NCBI GenBank assembly: GCA_031178305.1
Contig: JAPSJG010000151.1
Location: forward strand, 1-8,363
DNA: 8,363 nt
From: Sinorhizobium sp.
GTDB taxonomy: Bacteria > Pseudomonadota > Alphaproteobacteria > Rhizobiales > Rhizobiaceae
Direction of reading: 5' to 3'
Part shown: positions 4,996-8,363 of the stretch, piece after piece
How the letters are laid out: each line of letters starts with the position of its first letter
Position numbering within the stretch: position 1 is the stretch's first letter
Notes under the pieces: model-generated
Database searches by the model: none
Seen by the model: only the letters and a program-made list of their open reading frames with translations
What the model was told of the DNA's origin: nothing
Program-made: the position numbers and the translations under genes

Positions 4996-5170
4996 AATGG
5001 TACTGCGCAAGGGCCGCGTCGTGGCCCGTCATCGCGAAATTCCAGGGTTCCTTCTGTCGAAGGTTCAGGCGGGCGCGTTCGTGTCCGGCGGGGGTCTTTC
5101 GCGTGCGCAGGCAGGTGTTTGTGCGGGTCAATGACTGTGGCCCGTCAACCGGGGGCGGCCGTTTCGCGTC

Positions 5171-5611
5171 ATGAACCGCTTCTTGTCACATGCTACGAAC
5201 CGGATCGATGCCAAGGGGCGGGTTTCCGTGCCCTCGGCCTTCCGCGCCGTGCTTTCGGAGGCGGGTGTACGGGAGCTATATTGTTTCCAGGACTTCGTCT
5301 TCCCGGCGATCAGTGCCGGCGGGCCGGAGCTTCTGGACCGGTTCGAGAGGCAGATGGCGGCCGAGGATCCCTTTTCGGATGCGGCCAACCAGATGTCGTT
5401 GCTCGTTCATGGGGGCGGCGTCTTCTTCAAGCTCGACCCGGAGGGCCGGCTGATGGTGACGGATTTCATCCGCGACTTCACCGGCATCTCGACGGAGGTG
5501 ACCTTCGTCGGTCGGGGCGATCATTTTCAGCTCTGGGAGCCGCAGGCCTTTGCGAGGGCGCAGGCGGCGGCCCGGGAAGGGCGCAAGCAACGGGGGTTGC
5601 GTCCAGGTTAG
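5171..5611 (+). CDS. mraZ: Transcriptional regulator MraZ
   Basis: MraZ is a DNA-binding protein with a swapped-hairpin AbrB-like fold, made of two tandem MraZ domains that assemble into ring-shaped oligomers. It regulates the dcw operon, of which it is the first gene. This 146-residue copy has both DxxxR signature motifs: D13-AKG-R17 followed by VSVPSAFR, and D89-PEG-R93 followed by LMVTDFIRDFTG. Length agrees with the family (about 140-155). The start MNRFLSHATNRIDAKGR is the form I recall for rhizobial MraZ; the preceding purine stretch CCGGGGGCGG (5150-5159) is a poor, distant ribosome site, so translation may be weak. Four likely operator boxes lie upstream at 4960-4995, consistent with autorepression. 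The stop is 14 bp before rsmH. Confidence 0.95.
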   Translation: MNRFLSHATNRIDAKGRVSVPSAFRAVLSEAGVRELYCFQDFVFPAISAGGPELLDRFERQMAAEDPFSDAANQMSLLVHGGGVFFKLDPEGRLMVTDFIRDFTGISTEVTFVGRGDHFQLWEPQAFARAQAAAREGRKQRGLRPG

Positions 5612-5614
5612 TGC

Positions 5615-5621
5615 GGAGAGG
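5615..5621 (+). promoter_or_regulatory. Ribosome binding site deciding the rsmH start
   Basis: GGAGAGG lies 4-7 bases before the ATG at 5626. An in-frame GTG at 5611, overlapping the mraZ stop, would put this site inside the coding region and has no such purine run upstream, so the ATG is preferred. Confidence 0.7.
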
Positions 5622-5625
5622 CGGA

Positions 5626-6651
5626 ATGGTGGCGGATCAAGGCGGCAGGACTACTGAAGCCGATGGCGGACCGGTTCGCCACATTCCGGTCATGCTCGCC
5701 GAGGTGATCGAGGCCCTCGATCCTGCGCCGGGCAAGACCATCCTTGATGGTACGTTTGGCGCCGGCGGCTATACGTCCGCGATCCTCGAAGCCGGAGCGG
5801 ATGTGATTGCACTCGACCGCGATCCAACGGCGATCGCCGCCGGCCAGGCAATGGTCGCCGCTGCCGGCGGGCGGCTCACGCTTGTCCATTCCCGATTTTC
5901 CGAGCTCGCAGAACATGCGCCGGAAAGCGGGCTCGACGGCGTCGTGCTCGATATCGGCGTTTCGTCGATGCAGATCGATGAGGCGGAGCGAGGCTTTTCC
6001 TTCCAGAAGAAGGGGCCGCTCGACATGCGCATGTCCGCGACCGGCGCCACCGCTGCCGACGTTGTCAATCGTGCCAAGGTCTCCGATCTCATCCGCATCT
6101 TCGGCTTCCTCGGCGAGGAGAAGCAGGCTGGCCGCATTGCGCGGGCAATCGAGAAGCGCCGCGCCGAGCAGCCCTTCGAGACGACGCGCGACCTTGCGGG
6201 CCTCATCGAAACGGTGGTGCCGCGCAAGGCCAAGGACAAGATCCATCCCGCGACGCGCGTCTTCCAGGCGCTGCGTATCTTCGTCAACGACGAACTCGGT
6301 GAACTCGCCAGCGCGCTCTTCGCCGCCGAGCGCGTGCTGAAACCCGGCGGCCGCCTCGTCGTCGTCACCTTCCATTCGCTGGAAGACAGAATCGTCAAGA
6401 CTTTCTTCCAGGATCGCTCAGGCAAGGCGGCCGGCTCGCGCCATCTGCCGATGGCGGCAGCGCGTCCCGCAACCTTCACGCCAGTCGGCAAGCCTATGAT
6501 CGCGGCCAGTGAAGCGGAAGCCTCCCGCAATCCGCGCGCCCGATCTGCCAAGCTCAGGGCCGGCATACGCACGCAGGCGCCCTCACCGGGAAGCGACCTG
6601 TCCATCTTCAACCTGCCGGAACTGGCGAGCCTTGCGAAGCTGGGGAGCTGA
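5626..6651 (+). CDS. rsmH: 16S rRNA (cytosine(1402)-N(4))-methyltransferase RsmH (MraW)
   Basis: RsmH uses S-adenosylmethionine to N4-methylate C1402 in the 16S rRNA decoding centre, in the cytoplasm. This 341-residue protein starts its conserved part at RHIPVMLAEVIEAL (18-31). SAM-binding motif I is DGTFGAGGYT (41-50), followed by the acidic ALDRD (62-66). Further family signatures are the FSFQKKGPLDMRM stretch, the IFGFLGEEKQAGRIARAI helix (from about 155), RVFQALRIFVNDELGEL, and LKPGGRLVVVTFHSLEDR, with FHSLED at 249-254. It is about 28 residues longer than the E. coli enzyme, mostly at the ends. The same frame is open upstream through all of mraZ to 4984, but this is a GC-rich artefact; domain content begins only after 5626. 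It is second in the mra operon, with ftsL 6 bp downstream. Confidence 0.96.
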   Translation: MVADQGGRTTEADGGPVRHIPVMLAEVIEALDPAPGKTILDGTFGAGGYTSAILEAGADVIALDRDPTAIAAGQAMVAAAGGRLTLVHSRFSELAEHAPESGLDGVVLDIGVSSMQIDEAERGFSFQKKGPLDMRMSATGATAADVVNRAKVSDLIRIFGFLGEEKQAGRIARAIEKRRAEQPFETTRDLAGLIETVVPRKAKDKIHPATRVFQALRIFVNDELGELASALFAAERVLKPGGRLVVVTFHSLEDRIVKTFFQDRSGKAAGSRHLPMAAARPATFTPVGKPMIAASEAEASRNPRARSAKLRAGIRTQAPSPGSDLSIFNLPELASLAKLGS

Positions 6652-6657
6652 GTAACG

Positions 6658-7041
6658 ATGCTGAAAACGCTCGATATTGTTCTGATCATCATCATGACGG
6701 CGGCCGCGGCGGTCACCTATACGATCAAGCATCAGGCGGAGAGCAAGCTCGCAGAGGTGCGAAGGCTGGATGCCGCGATCAAGCTCGAGGAGGACACGAT
6801 CGACCTGCTCAAGGCCGACTGGGCCCTTCTGACGCAGCCGAGCCGGCTGGAGCGGCTCGTCGCCGTCTTCGCCCAGGATCTGCAACTCGCGCCGACGCCG
6901 CCGACCCAACTCGCGCACCCGTCGGAACTGCCGATGCTGAGGGCGGAACTGCCTCAACCCGAGCCCGACGGCAAGGCTGAAGACGGTATCGCCGCGGTGA
7001 TCGAGGCCGATAAGATCAAGACAGGTTCGGTGGCGCGCTGA
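6658..7041 (+). CDS. ftsL: Cell division protein FtsL
   Basis: FtsL is a bitopic inner-membrane protein of the divisome that pairs with FtsB/DivIC and, through FtsQ, helps activate the FtsW-FtsI septal synthase. This 127-residue copy has almost no cytoplasmic tail, a transmembrane segment at about 5-23 (LDIVLIIIMTAAAAVTYTI), a charged heptad-like coiled coil at about 25-60, and the alphaproteobacterial signature KADWALLTQPSRLERL (52-67). A proline-rich periplasmic tail follows (about 77-105). FtsL diverges fast, so identity rests on topology, the DW signature and place between rsmH and ftsI. GGGGAG (6642-6647), within the last rsmH codons, is the likely ribosome site. The stop overlaps the ftsI start. 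Confidence 0.93.
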   Translation: MLKTLDIVLIIIMTAAAAVTYTIKHQAESKLAEVRRLDAAIKLEEDTIDLLKADWALLTQPSRLERLVAVFAQDLQLAPTPPTQLAHPSELPMLRAELPQPEPDGKAEDGIAAVIEADKIKTGSVAR

Positions 7042-8363
7042 TGTCCTTTCTCTCCCGTATCATGGTGCTGAAAAGCAAGGCGCACTTCTCGGCCGGCGGC
7101 AACAACCGGGTCACGGAGGCACGCTTCAATGTCGCCTTCCAGGGAACGCGCAAGAAGAGCGCCAGCCAGGCCAAGAACCGCTTGGCGATCGTCATCGCCA
7201 GTTTCGGCATCGTCTACGCCGTGATCGGCGGACGCCTGGTGCAATACGGCATGGCGCAGCCGGAGACGGTTTCCTCGATCGGTCGCGCCGATAATCTGAT
7301 GGCCTCGCGCCCCGACATTCTCGATCGCAATGGAGAAATCCTCGCGACCGACATCCGCACCGTGTCGCTCTACGCCGAGCCGCACAAGATCGTCGATGCC
7401 GACGAGGCGATCGAGCGGCTGTCGACGGTCCTGCCAGACCTTAACGCGCGCGAGATCTACAATAAGCTCAAATCCAACTCGCGGTTCCAATGGCTGCGCC
7501 GGCAATTGACGCCGAAGCAGCAGAGCGAAATCCTGGCGCTCGGCATTCCGGGCATCGGCTTCCGCCCGGAGAAGCGCCGTTTCTATCCCGGCGGTCCAAC
7601 CGCCGCGCACATCCTTGGCCACGTGAACATCGACAACCGCGGCATTGCCGGCATGGAGCGCTATATCGACAGCCAGGGGCTCGCCGATCTCGCGGCAATC
7701 GGCATGACCAGCGACGCCAAGCTGGAGCCGGTCAAGCTGTCTATCGACGTACGGGTCCAGAACATCGTGCGCGACGTGCTGGCGGCCGGCGTAAAGAATT
7801 ATGAGGCGCTCGCCGCCGGCGCCGTGGTGCTCGAGGTCAATACCGGTGAGGTGCTGGCGATGGCCTCGATACCGGACTACGACCCCAACAGGCCCGCGGA
7901 AGGTGCCGAAGAGGGGTGGATGAATCGCATGTCGAACGGCACGTTCGAGATGGGCTCGACCTTCAAGACCTTCACCATCGCGATGGGGCTCGATTCCGGC
8001 AAGGTAACACTCAACGACAGTTTCGACGCCTCGGCACCGATCCGCATCGGCGGCTTTACCATCAAGGACTTCAAGGGGAAGCGTCGTGTGTTGACGGTTC
8101 CGGAGATCTTCCAGTACTCCTCGAACATTGGCACAGCCAAAATCGCCGACCTCGTCGGCATTCCCGGCCAAAAGGAATTCTTGACGCGCCTGGGCTTGCT
8201 GACGAAACTTCCGACGGAGCTCCCCGAGGTCAAGGCGCCGTCGCAGCCGCGCGAGTGGAAGAAAATCAACTCGATCACCATCTCCTTCGGCCACGGCGTC
8301 TCGACCACGCCGCTGCAGACGGCGGTTGCCGGTGCTGCTCTCGTCAATGGTGGCAAGCTCATT
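7041..8363 (+). CDS. ftsI: Septal peptidoglycan transpeptidase FtsI (PBP3), C-terminus outside window
   Basis: FtsI is the class B penicillin-binding protein that crosslinks septal peptidoglycan with FtsW. The frame is open for 441 codons to the right edge. A cytoplasmic tail of about 46 residues, basic near its end, precedes the transmembrane segment at about 47-66 (RLAIVIASFGIVYAVIGGRL). The class B signature RPDILDRNGEILA starts at about residue 90, and the non-catalytic pedestal domain runs to about 230. The transpeptidase domain follows: GAVVLEVNTGEVLAMAS, then the active-site S306 and K309 in GSTFKTF, and the SxN motif S360-S361-N362. The third motif, KTG, lies beyond the window. The start overlaps the ftsL stop as TGATG, with no good ribosome site, so translation is probably coupled to ftsL. 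The long cytoplasmic tail is usual for rhizobial FtsI as far as I recall. Confidence 0.96.
   Translation, partial: MSFLSRIMVLKSKAHFSAGGNNRVTEARFNVAFQGTRKKSASQAKNRLAIVIASFGIVYAVIGGRLVQYGMAQPETVSSIGRADNLMASRPDILDRNGEILATDIRTVSLYAEPHKIVDADEAIERLSTVLPDLNAREIYNKLKSNSRFQWLRRQLTPKQQSEILALGIPGIGFRPEKRRFYPGGPTAAHILGHVNIDNRGIAGMERYIDSQGLADLAAIGMTSDAKLEPVKLSIDVRVQNIVRDVLAAGVKNYEALAAGAVVLEVNTGEVLAMASIPDYDPNRPAEGAEEGWMNRMSNGTFEMGSTFKTFTIAMGLDSGKVTLNDSFDASAPIRIGGFTIKDFKGKRRVLTVPEIFQYSSNIGTAKIADLVGIPGQKEFLTRLGLLTKLPTELPEVKAPSQPREWKKINSITISFGHGVSTTPLQTAVAGAALVNGGKLI

Noticed and set aside
4984..5625. N-terminal extension of rsmH through mraZ (total frame 555 codons)
   Set aside because: The extension overlaps all of mraZ in another frame, has no domain content, and a good Shine-Dalgarno supports the ATG at 5626.
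6954..8294. 446-codon open frame on the minus strand opposite ftsI
   Set aside because: It is antisense to a clear FtsI with transmembrane segment, STFK and SSN motifs. The translation is rich in Arg, Leu, Asp and His with no domain, as expected for the complement of GC-rich coding sequence.
1..8363. A novel defence, toxin-antitoxin, CRISPR or mobile system
   Set aside because: All sizable frames with domain character belong to known housekeeping families; I see no direct-repeat array, recombinase, nuclease or paired small genes.

Overview
The window looks like core chromosome of a GC-rich alphaproteobacterium of the Rhizobiaceae, most likely Ensifer/Sinorhizobium. Four things point there: codon use strongly biased to G/C at third positions; protein sequences (MraZ, FtsL, a PPi-type phosphofructokinase N-terminus) that read like Sinorhizobium versions; a 107-bp two-palindrome intergenic repeat that matches what I remember of RIME1 of Sinorhizobium; and the order rnpB followed by the mraZ-rsmH-ftsL-ftsI division cluster. 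The genus assignment is from memory and is an inference.

Layout. Positions 1-113 hold the 5' end of a minus-strand pfp gene (PPi-dependent 6-phosphofructokinase) that runs off the left edge. Positions 114-557 are a divergent intergenic region with leader hairpins for pfp and the RIME1-like element. All later genes are on the plus strand. A TerB plus J-domain protein (558-1265) overlaps by 4 bases a zinc-dependent N-acetylmuramoyl-L-alanine amidase with a peptidoglycan-binding domain (1262-2026). A 225-bp spacer leads to a small secreted lytic transglycosylase (2252-2782), which is followed by a second palindromic intergenic mosaic (2781-2874). Then come an FAD-dependent oxidoreductase of the sarcosine oxidase/DAO type (3048-4235), the RNase P RNA gene rnpB (about 4297-4708), a 460-bp regulatory intergenic region, and the start of the dcw (division and cell wall) cluster: mraZ, rsmH, ftsL, and ftsI cut by the right edge.

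Functionally, five of the eight complete or partial protein genes after pfp concern peptidoglycan or division: the amidase and transglycosylase cut or recycle the wall, while FtsL and FtsI build septal wall and MraZ regulates that cluster. RsmH is the 16S rRNA methyltransferase that normally sits second in the dcw operon.

The best regulatory signal is a set of four CCCAT words at exact 10-bp intervals (4961, 4971, 4981, 4991). These read ATGGG with 5-nt spacers on the other strand and match the known form of MraZ operators. A possible sigma-70 promoter is embedded in them. I see no prophage, transposase, CRISPR, toxin-antitoxin or defence genes, and I do not think the window holds a previously undescribed system. 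The points worth a second look are the operator array and leader upstream of mraZ, a cysteine cluster in the TerB/J protein, the uncertain compartment of the amidase, and the two intergenic mosaics.
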